This document shows positions 1 through 7,822 of a stretch of DNA of 55,467 nt, piece by piece. Each line of letters starts with the position of its first letter. Within the stretch, counting starts at the first letter, position 1. The translations under genes were made by a program, and so were the position numbers. The stretch lies in the NCBI GenBank assembly GCA_913062865.1, contig CAJXWO010000014.1:1-55467 (forward strand), written 5' to 3'. Source of the stretch: an uncultured Paracoccaceae bacterium (GTDB taxonomy: Bacteria > Pseudomonadota > Alphaproteobacteria > Rhodobacterales > Rhodobacteraceae). The notes beneath the pieces were generated by a model. That model was not told where the DNA came from, did not search any database, and worked only from the letters and a program-made list of their open reading frames with translations.

Positions 1-209
1 TCCCACGCGACCGCCAGCGCGACCTGTTCGGTGCGTGTCAGCCCTTCGCGCTTGGCCTTTGCGACCAGTTCCCGCATCACGACTTCGGGGGACTTCACCG
101 CGAACCGTTGACCAGATCGGTTGCCTTTGCGCTGGGCTCCGGTCGCGCGTATAGCGGCCAGCGCCAACGCCACGGCGCGTTCGTATTCCACACGGTCCGG
201 GCGCATCAT
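1..209 (-). CDS. Partial hypothetical protein, translationally coupled to the integrase
   Basis: Reading leftward, an open frame starts with ATG-ATG at 209 and continues without a stop for 69 codons to the window edge, so its C-terminus is missing. The visible part is basic and hydrophilic, beginning MMRPDRVEYERAV, with no membrane segment or motif I recognise. Its start overlaps the integrase stop in an ATGA arrangement (209-206), which indicates translational coupling and the same transcript. It is probably cargo or an accessory gene of the element whose integrase lies just upstream. Function unknown. Confidence 0.55.
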   Translation of the reverse strand, partial: MMRPDRVEYERAVALALAAIRATGAQRKGNRSGQRFAVKSPEVVMRELVAKAKREGLTRTEQVALAVAW

Positions 210-1507
210 GCACCAGCAAGGCGCACCACGTTGCCGCCCTCCACCGTCTCACCGCGCAGGAAAGCCGCCCAGGCGCTCATCATCTGCTTGCGCTGATCGA
301 GCATGTCCGACCTTTGGTAGGCGCGTTCGACTTCATCGCCCTGCCAGTGCGCCAAGGCCAGTTCGGCCATGTCGCGTGCAAAGCCCCGTTCGGCGGCCCA
401 CTGGCGGAAGGTCGAGCGCAAACCGTGGGGCACGGCTGGGCGTTTCGATTGCGGGTCGAGATAGCCCGGACGGCCCGCCTTTTCTTCTGCCTCCTGCATC
501 CGCCGCATCACGGCGCTGATAGACATATCGGACAGCGCCCCGCCACGCGGCGCGAAGAACACATAGGGCGAGCCGTCAAGCCGTGGCAGGGCTTCCAGCA
601 GGGCCACCGCCTCGGGTGTCAGGGGGACGCGATGGGGCTTGCCATTTTTCATCCGCGAAGCCGGGACGGTCCAGATCGGGTTTCGTGTCGCAGATGTCGC
701 GGATGTCGCAGGGGTCCCCAGGTCGATTTCATCCCACGTCAGGCCCCGGACTTCACCCGAGCGGGCGGCGGTCAAGGTCAGGAATTCGAGAGCACGGGCG
801 GCCATCCCTTCACGTTCTGACAGGGCTTCCCACCACCGCGCCACATCGCCCAGCGCCAGGGCGGGGTGATGCTGGGCCTTTGCAACTTTCCCGGGGGCCG
901 GTAGCAGTTCCTTGAGGTTGCCCCGCCAGGCCGCTGGGTTGTCACCTTCGCGCAGCCCCTTCACCGTGGCCCAGGTCAACACGGCTTCCACCTGGCCCCG
1001 AAGCTTCTTGGCGGTGACGGTCCTTTCCCGCCAATGCGGTTCGAGCATCCGCAGCACATCCTTTGTGCCGATGTCCTGCACCGGCATATGCCCCAGCGTC
1101 GGGAAGGCGAGACGTTCGAGCGATGAACGCCATTGCTTGCGGTGTTTGTCCGAACGGAATTCGGATAGCTTCGCCTTGGCGTAGTCGGTGACACATTCCG
1201 CGAAGGTCATGGCCTTCACCTTCTCGGCCCGCTTCTCGGCCAGGGGGTCGCCCCCCAGCATCACCTGGCCCCGGTTCTCAAGCGCCAGCTTCCGCGCCGC
1301 GGCAAGAGAGATTGCGGGTGGGCTGCCCAGCCCGAGTTCACATCGCTTGCCCCGGATAGTGATGCGCTGCACCCATTGCCGCGCCCCGTTCTTGGCAACG
1401 CGCAGAAACAGGCCCTGGCCATCAAAATACTTGCCCGGTTCCGTGACGGTCTCCACGAACCGGGCCGACAGCGCCTTTTCCGGCTTCCTTATATTCTCCC
1501 TTGGCAT
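206..1507 (-). CDS. Tyrosine recombinase / P4-type phage integrase
   Basis: Site-specific recombinase, about 433 residues, that would integrate and excise a mobile element. The N-terminus carries the DUF4102-type arm-binding domain (KYFDGQGLFLRVAKNGARQW, then a GLGSPPAISLAAAR-like stretch) of P4-like integrases. The C-terminal catalytic domain shows the expected residues: Arg in AARSGEVRGLTW, Lys in RMKNGKPHRVPLT, the HGLRSTFR box (HxxR), His in LAHWQGDEVE and the nucleophilic Tyr in ERAYQRSD. An in-frame GTG at 1585 would add 26 residues, but ATG at 1507 follows a GGGGGAC Shine-Dalgarno-like run and gives a normal N-terminus. The gene appears intact and overlaps the next leftward gene by 4 bp. 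Confidence 0.93.
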   Translation of the reverse strand: MPRENIRKPEKALSARFVETVTEPGKYFDGQGLFLRVAKNGARQWVQRITIRGKRCELGLGSPPAISLAAARKLALENRGQVMLGGDPLAEKRAEKVKAMTFAECVTDYAKAKLSEFRSDKHRKQWRSSLERLAFPTLGHMPVQDIGTKDVLRMLEPHWRERTVTAKKLRGQVEAVLTWATVKGLREGDNPAAWRGNLKELLPAPGKVAKAQHHPALALGDVARWWEALSEREGMAARALEFLTLTAARSGEVRGLTWDEIDLGTPATSATSATRNPIWTVPASRMKNGKPHRVPLTPEAVALLEALPRLDGSPYVFFAPRGGALSDMSISAVMRRMQEAEEKAGRPGYLDPQSKRPAVPHGLRSTFRQWAAERGFARDMAELALAHWQGDEVERAYQRSDMLDQRKQMMSAWAAFLRGETVEGGNVVRLAGA

Positions 1508-1850
1508 TGCGTCCCCCACTTCATCACCCGGTTCATCCCCCACTAAAACGGGGACTGACCCAGAATATGCCGGAACGTACCGCACAGGGAAGGTGTTTTT
1601 TGCCCCTTATTTTACTACATATTGGGCTTTTATCGGAAATTCTCGGCCCATCTTATGGCGGCCCTACGGGCTGCCACTTTCTCCCGATTTACACTCTCCA
1701 ATGACGGCCCTCCGGGCCGGCGCGCTGTCTGATCTGCCGTCTGCTGCTTCTGCGACAGGCTGTCATACATCTGTAACGCATCTTTCGCGTGCCCGTCACA
1801 CTCCGCCCCTATGCCCCGCGGCACGTTCACTCGAAACCTTGGGGGCATCC
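1508..1850. other. Intergenic spacer: element boundary, integrase promoter and ugp promoter
   Basis: This 343-bp gap separates the leftward integrase from the rightward ugpB. About 1595-1640 is unusually AT-rich for the window and is the likely integrase promoter. Two G+C-rich inverted repeats follow (near 1657-1675 and 1703-1718), then a tandem Pho box (1760-1803). I found no tRNA or tmRNA gene and no obvious att core, although the right attachment site of the element would be expected here. Confidence 0.5.
1760..1803 (+). promoter_or_regulatory. Tandem Pho box (predicted PhoB binding) upstream of ugpB
   Basis: Four consecutive 11-bp units begin CTGTCAT (1760), CTGTAAC (1771), CTTTCGC (1782) and CCGTCAC (1793). 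The first two match the Pho-box consensus (CTGTCAT, 4-bp spacer, CTGTCAY) closely; the third is degenerate. PhoB binds such 11-bp direct repeats, and ugp operons are classic phosphate-starvation genes, so position and target agree. The site ends 47 bp before the ugpB start. Binding itself is inferred. Confidence 0.8.
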
Positions 1851-3146
1851 ATGCTTCGCACGACACTTTTCGCAGCAGCTGCTGCGCTGGCGGCCAATGG
1901 CGCCGCTGCCCAGACCGAGATCACCTGGTGGCACGCCATGGGTGGTCAGCTGGGCGAAACCGTCAACGAACTCGCCAACCGCTTCAACGAAAGCCAGTCC
2001 GACTACCGGATCACCCCGGTCTACAAGGGCGGCTACGAAGACACCCTGACCGCAACCATCGCCGCGTTCCGCGCCGGTGAGCAGCCGAACATCGTGCAAG
2101 TCTTCGACGCAGGCGCCGCGACCATCATCGGTGCCGAAGGCGCCGTGATCCCGGTCGCCGACCTGATCACCGAAGCCGGTGTGGACTTCAACGCCGAGGA
2201 TTACATCCCCGGTGTCCGCTTCTTCTATGCCGATTCCGCAGGCAAGATGGTTGGCATGCCGTTCAATTCGTCGGCTCCGATCATGTACTACAACACCGCA
2301 GCCCTCGAAGAGGCCGGTGTCGAAGCGCCCAAGACCTGGGAAGAGTTCGAGGCCATCGCGCCCGCGCTGAAAGAGGCAGGCTATGTCCCCCTCGCCCAGT
2401 CGCACACCCCGTGGATCTTCACCGAGAACTTCCACTCGCGCCACAACATCCCGTTTGCGACCAACAACAACGGCTTCGACGGCGCCCAGGGCACCCAGAT
2501 CCTGGTCAACAACGACGCGATCAAGACCCACTTCACCAAGCTGAAAGAGTGGCTCGACGCAGGTTACTACGGCTACTACGGTGCCGGCTGGGGCGACAAC
2601 CAGGCACCCTTCGAAAACGGCGAGGTCGCAATCTGGCTCGGGTCGTCGGGCTCGTTCGGCGGCCTGAAGAACTCGGTCGATTTCGACTTCTCGGCTGACG
2701 TGCTGCCCTACTGGGAAGCCATCAACCCGAACCCCACCGCATCCTTCATCGGTGGCGCGGCCCTGTTCGCGATGTCGGGCAAGTCGGACGAAGAAAACCG
2801 CGCTGCGGCCGAATTCTTCAAGTTCCTGTCCTCGGCCGATGTCCAGGCCTTCTGGCACAAGGAAACCGGTTATGTTCCGATCACTACCGCCGCTTACGAG
2901 CAGGTGAAGGCCGAGGGCTACTATGACGAGACCCCGCAGGCCGAGGTGGGCATCACCCAGCTGAACCTGCCGACCGGCGACTACTCGAAGGGCTACCGCC
3001 TGGGCTTCTACGTGCAGATCCGCGACGTGATGAACCGTGAATACGGTCGCATCTTCGCCGGTGAAACCGACGTCGAGACCGCCTTTGCGACCATCGAGGA
3101 AGAAGGCAACCGCCTGCTGGAGCGTTTCGCCCAGACCTCGAACTAA
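1851..3146 (+). CDS. ugpB: sn-Glycerol-3-phosphate ABC transporter, periplasmic binding protein UgpB
   Basis: Captures glycerol-3-phosphate (and probably glycerophosphodiesters) in the periplasm for import. About 431 residues, near the usual 438. A signal peptide is evident (MLRTTLFAAAAALAANGAAA with cleavage before QTEITWW). The family-typical ITWWHAMGGQLGETVNELA start, YKGGYEDTL, PFNSSAPIMYYN, NNNGFDG and FWHKETGYVPIT segments follow the UgpB pattern closely. The frame is open far upstream, but ATG 1851 is chosen because it begins the signal peptide and follows a GGGGG-type ribosome site. First gene of ugpBAEC, behind a Pho box, so phosphate-starvation induction is expected. Confidence 0.92.
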   Translation: MLRTTLFAAAAALAANGAAAQTEITWWHAMGGQLGETVNELANRFNESQSDYRITPVYKGGYEDTLTATIAAFRAGEQPNIVQVFDAGAATIIGAEGAVIPVADLITEAGVDFNAEDYIPGVRFFYADSAGKMVGMPFNSSAPIMYYNTAALEEAGVEAPKTWEEFEAIAPALKEAGYVPLAQSHTPWIFTENFHSRHNIPFATNNNGFDGAQGTQILVNNDAIKTHFTKLKEWLDAGYYGYYGAGWGDNQAPFENGEVAIWLGSSGSFGGLKNSVDFDFSADVLPYWEAINPNPTASFIGGAALFAMSGKSDEENRAAAEFFKFLSSADVQAFWHKETGYVPITTAAYEQVKAEGYYDETPQAEVGITQLNLPTGDYSKGYRLGFYVQIRDVMNREYGRIFAGETDVETAFATIEEEGNRLLERFAQTSN

Positions 3147-3166
3147 GTCAGGCCATCCCTGATGAC

Positions 3167-3191
3167 GGGGGCGCGCATCCAGCGCGCCCCC
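3167..3191 (+). promoter_or_regulatory. Strong intercistronic hairpin between ugpB and ugpA
   Basis: A perfect 10-bp inverted repeat (GGGGGCGCGC, 5-nt loop, GCGCGCCCCC) sits 20 bp after the ugpB stop and 20 bp before ugpA. It has no T-run, so it is more likely a 3-prime stabiliser or partial attenuator that keeps the binding-protein message in excess over the permease message than a full terminator. Confidence 0.7.
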
Positions 3192-3211
3192 GCTTTCCAT
3201 GAGCAGGTTCC

Positions 3212-4093
3212 ATGAAGAAAGCGCAGTTTTCAAACCCCTGGCTGCCCTACGCGCTGCTGGCACCGCAGATGCTGATCATCGCGATCTTCTTCCTGTGGCC
3301 CGCGGCCGAGGCGATCCGGTCCTCATTCTACCTCGAGGATCCGTTCTTCGGAAACGCCACCTTCGTGGGGTTGCAGAACTACACCGACGCCTTCCGCGCC
3401 TCGGACTACCAGCGCACGGCGTGGTTCACCGCGCTGTTCGTTACACTCGTGTCGCTTCTGTCGCTTGCCATCGGGCTGATGCTGGCGGTCTCGGCCGACC
3501 GGGTTCTGCGCGGACAGTCCAGCTACAAGACGCTGCTGATGTGGGTCTATGCCATCGCGCCGCCCGTGGCGGGCCTGATCGGCGTGATGCTGTTCGACCA
3601 GCATATCGGGCCGCTCGTCGATTTCTTCGCGCTCTTCGGCTGGGAGATGCGGCTGGGCGTGAACTACTGGGACACCGGCATCGCGATCATCATCGTGTCG
3701 ACCTGGAAACAGATACCCTACAATTTCATCTTCTTCCTGTCGGGGCTGCAATCCATCCCCAATTCGGTCAAGGAAGCCGCCAGGATAGATTGCCGGTCCG
3801 AGCGTCGACGCTTCTGGACCATCACCTTTCCGCTGCTGGCGCCGACCTCGTTCTTCCTTCTGATCCTCAACATCACCTACGCGATGTTCGAAACCTTCGG
3901 CACCATCGACCAGATGGTGAAGGACCAGCCGGGCAACAGCCCCGTGACGCTGGTCTACAAGGTCTATCGCGACGGGTTCCGCGGCAATGACCTGGGCGGG
4001 TCGGCGGCGCAATCGGTGGTGCTGATGGTGCTCGTCCTGATCCTGACCATCGTGCAATTCCGGCTGATCGAGCGCCGGGTGCATTACAACTAG
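3212..4093 (+). CDS. ugpA: sn-Glycerol-3-phosphate ABC transporter, permease UgpA
   Basis: Inner-membrane permease of 293 residues, matching the usual UgpA length of about 295. Six transmembrane helices can be traced, starting with WLPYALLAPQMLIIAIFFLW. The EAA loop that contacts the ATPase is present around residues 190-210 (VKEAARIDCRSERRRFWTITFPLL), with Cys-Arg-Ser in place of the usual Gly-Ala region of EAA-x3-G, a mild deviation. It follows ugpB after a 65-bp gap containing a hairpin and is 11 bp from ugpE. It forms the translocation pore with UgpE. Confidence 0.9.
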   Translation: MKKAQFSNPWLPYALLAPQMLIIAIFFLWPAAEAIRSSFYLEDPFFGNATFVGLQNYTDAFRASDYQRTAWFTALFVTLVSLLSLAIGLMLAVSADRVLRGQSSYKTLLMWVYAIAPPVAGLIGVMLFDQHIGPLVDFFALFGWEMRLGVNYWDTGIAIIIVSTWKQIPYNFIFFLSGLQSIPNSVKEAARIDCRSERRRFWTITFPLLAPTSFFLLILNITYAMFETFGTIDQMVKDQPGNSPVTLVYKVYRDGFRGNDLGGSAAQSVVLMVLVLILTIVQFRLIERRVHYN

Positions 4094-4104
4094 GGGCGCG
4101 GGGC

Positions 4105-4947
4105 ATGAAATATCGTCAAATCCTCGACCACGTGGTGCTGCTCTTCGGCGTCTTCCTGATGATGGGACCGTTGGTGGTGGCCTTCCTGACCTCGACCTAT
4201 AACCATGTCACGATCCACCGGCAGGGCATGCAGTTCGGATGGGGCGGGCAGTTTCTGGACACCTACCAGACGGTGCTGACCCAGCAGGGTGGTTTCTCGG
4301 GCGAGATCACGGGCCTTCTGATGACCCAGAACTCGATCATCCTTGGCATCGGTTTTGCCGTGGGCAAGATCGTGGTGTCGATGACCGCGGCCTATGCGAT
4401 CGTCTATTTCCGCTTCCGGGCGGGTACGTTTTTCTTCTGGGTGATCTTCCTGACGCTGCTTCTGCCGCTCGAGGTGCGCATCCTGCCCTCCTACGAGGTG
4501 GCCCAGCAGCTGGGCCTTTTGAACAGCTACACCGGCCTCATCCTGCCGCTGATCGCCTCGGCCACGGGCACGTTCTTCTTCCGGCAGTTCTTCAAATCCG
4601 TGCCCGAGGAGCTGCTCGAGGCGTCGCGCATTGACGGCGCGGGGCCGATCCAGTTCTTCTGGGACATCCTCGTGCCACTGTCGCGCACGATGATGGCGGC
4701 GATCTTCATCATCATGTTCGTGGTGGGCTGGAACCAGTATCTCTGGCCCACGATCATGACGACCGAAGAGCAGTATTTCACCCTCGTCCGCGGCATCCAA
4801 AGCGTGATGCAGCAGATGATCGGGGCCGATATCCCCTATTACAACGAAGCCCTTGCGATGGCGATGCTGGCCATGCTGCCGCCGGCGCTGGTGATCCTGA
4901 TCTTCCAGCGCATGTTCATCAAGGGCCTGGTGGAGCAGGAAAAATGA
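4105..4947 (+). CDS. ugpE: sn-Glycerol-3-phosphate ABC transporter, permease UgpE
   Basis: Second inner-membrane permease, 280 residues (family about 281). Starts [20 protein letters not shown] with a membrane helix directly after a short cytoplasmic N-terminus. The EAA loop is canonical ([19 protein letters not shown]), then [19 protein letters not shown] and the family C-terminus ([19 protein letters not shown]). The stop overlaps the ugpC start by 4 bp (ATGA), so permease and ATPase are translationally coupled. Confidence 0.92.
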   Translation: MKYRQILDHVVLLFGVFLMMGPLVVAFLTSTYNHVTIHRQGMQFGWGGQFLDTYQTVLTQQGGFSGEITGLLMTQNSIILGIGFAVGKIVVSMTAAYAIVYFRFRAGTFFFWVIFLTLLLPLEVRILPSYEVAQQLGLLNSYTGLILPLIASATGTFFFRQFFKSVPEELLEASRIDGAGPIQFFWDILVPLSRTMMAAIFIIMFVVGWNQYLWPTIMTTEEQYFTLVRGIQSVMQQMIGADIPYYNEALAMAMLAMLPPALVILIFQRMFIKGLVEQEK

Positions 4948-5987
4948 CAACCTTGCGGATCAAGAACGCGGTCAAACGGTATCCCAACGGCGCGCTGGCC
5001 GTCGAAGGCGTCAGCGTCGACGTGGAAGACGGAGAGCTCTGCGTGTTCGTCGGCCCCTCGGGCTGCGGCAAGTCCACGCTTTTGCGCATGGTCGCGGGGC
5101 TCGAAGACGTGACCGAGGGCGAGGTGGAGCTGGCGGGCCGGGTCGTGAACGACCTCGAACCGGCGGATCGCAACATCGCGATGGTGTTCCAGAACTACGC
5201 GCTCTACCCCCATATGTCAGTGCGCAAGAACCTGGCCTATGGGCTCAAGAACCGCGGCACGCCCAAGGCCGAGATCGAGGCCAAGGTGCAAGAGGCCGCC
5301 GAGCTTTTGCAGATCGCCGACTATCTGGACCGCCGTCCGGGGCAGCTGTCGGGCGGTCAGCGCCAGCGGGTGGCCATGGGCCGGGCCATCGTACGCGATC
5401 CGGCGATTTTCCTCTTTGACGAGCCGCTCTCGAACCTTGATGCCAAGCTGCGCAACCAGATGCGGCTCGAGATCAAGAAGCTTCAGCGCAGGCTGGGCGT
5501 GGCGGCGATCTACGTCACCCACGATCAGGTCGAGGCGATGACGCTGGCAGACAAGATCGTGGTGCTGAACGCGGGGAAGATCGAACAGATCGGCACCCCG
5601 GCCGAGGTCTATGGCAACCCGGCCACCACCTTCGTTGCCAGCTTCATCGGCGCGCCGCCCATGAACCTGATCCCGGCCGAAGCCGAAAATGGTGCGATCC
5701 GGCTGGGCGACCAGACCCTGAACCTGGGCCTTGACCATCGCGGCCCGGTTACCTTTGGCCTGCGCCCGGAACGCGCGCATATCGGTGCGTCCGGTGAGGG
5801 GCTGCGCATGGAAACCGGCGTGGTCGAAGAGCTGGGTGCGATCCGTCTGGTGCACGGCCGCGTGGGCCCGCACGAGATCACCGTGACCCAAAACGCTGAC
5901 CAGCCGATCCCCGGCGCGGAAGCGGTTCTGAGGGTCGAGGCGTCCGATATCCATCTTTTTGACGCCGAGACGGGCCGCCGGGTCTGA
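4944..5987 (+). CDS. ugpC: sn-Glycerol-3-phosphate ABC transporter, ATP-binding protein UgpC
   Basis: Cytoplasmic ATPase of 347 residues energising the UgpAE permease. Walker A is GPSGCGKST (about residues 36-44), the Q-loop lies in [12 protein letters not shown], the signature is LSGGQRQR, and Walker B is [13 protein letters not shown] followed by the switch His in YVTHDQ. The C-terminal third is the MalK/UgpC-type regulatory OB domain, starting near [12 protein letters not shown]. Last gene of the operon; a palindromic repeat follows at 6009-6070 before the convergent cyclase gene. The sequence alone cannot fully exclude a related sugar-type substrate, but UgpB and the Pho box favour glycerol-3-phosphate. 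Confidence 0.92.
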   Translation: MTTLRIKNAVKRYPNGALAVEGVSVDVEDGELCVFVGPSGCGKSTLLRMVAGLEDVTEGEVELAGRVVNDLEPADRNIAMVFQNYALYPHMSVRKNLAYGLKNRGTPKAEIEAKVQEAAELLQIADYLDRRPGQLSGGQRQRVAMGRAIVRDPAIFLFDEPLSNLDAKLRNQMRLEIKKLQRRLGVAAIYVTHDQVEAMTLADKIVVLNAGKIEQIGTPAEVYGNPATTFVASFIGAPPMNLIPAEAENGAIRLGDQTLNLGLDHRGPVTFGLRPERAHIGASGEGLRMETGVVEELGAIRLVHGRVGPHEITVTQNADQPIPGAEAVLRVEASDIHLFDAETGRRV

Positions 5988-6008
5988 GCGCACGAGATCC
6001 CGTCGCCT

Positions 6009-6070
6009 GTCCCGGACCGGATCCGGGACCTCATGGCGCTGGCGCGGAGGTCCCGGATCATGTCCGGGAC
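6009..6070. repeat. Nested palindromic repeat (REP-like) between convergent genes
   Basis: The inner arms are GATCCGGGACCTC and its perfect complement GAGGTCCCGGATC, separated by 14 bp. The outer arms GTCCCGGAC and GTCCGGGAC extend the stem. The 62-bp element lies between the 3-prime ends of ugpC and the leftward cyclase gene and can fold on either transcript, so it may act as a bidirectional terminator or 3-prime stabiliser. The same CCGGACC-N-GATC core recurs at 42586-42630. Confidence 0.75.
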
Positions 6071-6106
6071 AAACGCGCGCAGAATGACAGGTGATCTGCC
6101 CAAGGA

Positions 6107-7129
6107 TCAGGCGCGCGACGCGTCTGGCAACGGTTCCGCCCCCTGCCCCATCCGCGCCATGGCCGGGTCGAAGAACATGTGCTGCGCGCGACCTGCCCGT
6201 TTGGCGGCATAAAGCGCGGTATCCGCATCGGCCAGAAGCCGCTCCGCGTCGGGCACCGCGTAGGCCCGCGACAGGGCCGTGCCCGCACTTGCCGAGATCT
6301 GCAGTTTCCGCCCCTGCCAGAGGATTGGTTGCTCAAGCCGCCCGATCAGGCGGCGGGCCACGTCGTCCAGCCGGGTCCGGTCATCCAGCCGGTCGAAAAG
6401 GATCACGAACTCGTCCCCGCCCACGCGGGCCACGGTATCTTCGGCACGGGTCACCGCGACCATCGCCCGCGCCACCTCTTGCAGGACGTGATCGCCTGCT
6501 GCGTGGCCGTGGGTGTCGTTCACCGCCTTGAAGTAATCGAGATCCACATGCATCAGCGCGAAATGCCGTCCGTCACCGATCATCCGGTCCAGCACACGGT
6601 CCATCGCACGGCGGTTCCTGAGCCCCGTCAGCGTGTCGGTGAATGCCCGCTCCTCGGCCGCGATCATCGCGCCCTGCAGACGCGTTTTTAGATTGCGCGA
6701 CGCAGCCATCGCGGCGGCGTTCGCCTCGATCAAGTAGAGCATTTCAACGGCGAGATCCGTCGCGGCGAAATCGGCCACGGTCAGGTCGTAGTCCTGAACC
6801 GCCTCGCGGATGCCGATACCGAAGGACAGGTTCACCAGCGCCGCCATCCCCGGGAGCCCCGTCACCAGCACGCCTTTGAAATCGGTTCGGGGCGGGGCAC
6901 GGAACCGCAGGTGCAGCGGCTCTCCCGCCCGGGCGAGGAGCGATGGCAGATCCACTGGTGCCGCGGCCCGTCGCAGCCCGATCACGTCAAGGAACGGCTG
7001 TCCCACCAGACCGGCACCGGGGCGAAGCTTGCACAGGCTGGGCCCCGCGTGGCGGATGATGCCATGCTCATCCATCTGCAGGTGCATCGGGCACAGACGA
7101 TCGAGCGCCGGAACAAGCCCGCCGGTCAT
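6107..7129 (-). CDS. HNOBA-domain diguanylate cyclase (partner of the H-NOX-like protein)
   Basis: 340-residue cytoplasmic protein predicted to make cyclic-di-GMP. Residues about 5-145 resemble the heme-NO-binding-associated (HNOBA, PAS-like) domain that couples H-NOX sensors to output (PMHLQMDEHGIIRHAGP, LTVADFAATDLAVEMLYLIE). A short helix then leads to a GGDEF domain with intact GGDEF active site (237-241), LDYFK substrate region and an inhibitory RxxD site (RAED, 228-231) five residues upstream. It overlaps the upstream H-NOX-like gene by 4 bp (ATGA), so the two are co-translated and probably form a complex. No EAL domain is present. The cyclase should be active; its control depends on the unusual partner. 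Confidence 0.9.
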   Translation of the reverse strand: MTGGLVPALDRLCPMHLQMDEHGIIRHAGPSLCKLRPGAGLVGQPFLDVIGLRRAAAPVDLPSLLARAGEPLHLRFRAPPRTDFKGVLVTGLPGMAALVNLSFGIGIREAVQDYDLTVADFAATDLAVEMLYLIEANAAAMAASRNLKTRLQGAMIAAEERAFTDTLTGLRNRRAMDRVLDRMIGDGRHFALMHVDLDYFKAVNDTHGHAAGDHVLQEVARAMVAVTRAEDTVARVGGDEFVILFDRLDDRTRLDDVARRLIGRLEQPILWQGRKLQISASAGTALSRAYAVPDAERLLADADTALYAAKRAGRAQHMFFDPAMARMGQGAEPLPDASRA

Positions 7130-7722
7130 GGGCCCGACCTCTCTGCGCCGCCAAGATCGAAGGCCCGGGCCTCGGCAAAGGCGGTCTCGACCAGGGCCAC
7201 CGAGATGCGTCGCCCGCCTGGCACCGGCCCCGCATCCTCGATCGTGGCCAAGGACCCGTAATCGTCTGCCATGGCGCGCAGAATACCAATCATGACATGC
7301 GGATAGCCAGGATGCGCCCCGCGGCAGATCAGCGAAAACCGCCCGCGCGGTGCCGTGTGCAGGACAAGTTCGGGCAGCTCCAGGTCGTCCACCGCCAGCC
7401 GGGCCCGGTCCGGAAGATCATCGAGCGAGTGCAGGAAGTCGACGAAGCCCGCACCGCCGAAGCGCAACAGCCGCCGCACCGCGCCCGCCTTCGGGTCGGC
7501 CACCAGATAGTGGCCCAGGTTTTCCAGGATCATCGGCACCGGCTGATCCAGACGGTCCGCCAGCCGCTCGAGCACCCTGTCGGTCAGGGCATCGTCGTAA
7601 TGCAGCATCGCCTCGAACTCGTCAAAGCCAAGACCGGCCTCGCGCGCGATGTCGTGCCACATCTGCGGCCCGTAACATCCGCGCACGAACCCCTCGATCG
7701 CGCGATTGACCAACCCGTGCAT
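7126..7722 (-). CDS. H-NOX (heme NO-binding)-like sensor lacking the axial histidine
   Basis: 198 residues, the size of a stand-alone H-NOX domain, beginning MHGLVNRAIEGFV as H-NOX proteins do. Start at 7722 because upstream frame-mates lie outside the fold. In characterised H-NOX proteins the heme-ligating His sits in an NLH motif near residue 102. Here the aligned stretch is HSLDDLPDRAR, placing Pro104 at that position. The YxSxR propionate-binding motif is also missing; the aligned region reads CRGAHPG (133-139). Heme binding by the classic mode is therefore doubtful, though His98 lies close by. It is coupled to the HNOBA-cyclase gene, so a signalling role is still likely. Gene assignment is firm; the ligand is unknown. 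Confidence 0.85.
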   Translation of the reverse strand: MHGLVNRAIEGFVRGCYGPQMWHDIAREAGLGFDEFEAMLHYDDALTDRVLERLADRLDQPVPMILENLGHYLVADPKAGAVRRLLRFGGAGFVDFLHSLDDLPDRARLAVDDLELPELVLHTAPRGRFSLICRGAHPGYPHVMIGILRAMADDYGSLATIEDAGPVPGGRRISVALVETAFAEARAFDLGGAERSGP

Positions 7723-7822
7723 ACCGTTGCCATACCCTGCCTTGGTGACCCTTTCAGGCCCGTGACCCGTTGCGTTTCCCGCGCAGCATGGCCGATCACC
7801 GGTTAAGGTTTTGCCAATACGT

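Noticed and set aside
1508-1850. tRNA gene as the integration target
   Set aside because: No cloverleaf-like sequence, T-loop GTTCGA-type block or CCA end could be found in the spacer.
1827-3263. 478-codon open frame on the minus strand opposite ugpB
   Set aside because: Antisense shadow of a high-GC gene. The plus strand encodes a clear UgpB with signal peptide; the minus translation has no family features.
7126-7722. Zinc/cysteine redox sensor like that reported for some H-NOX proteins
   Set aside because: Only two cysteines (Cys16, Cys133) are in the domain; the clustered Cys ligands needed are missing.
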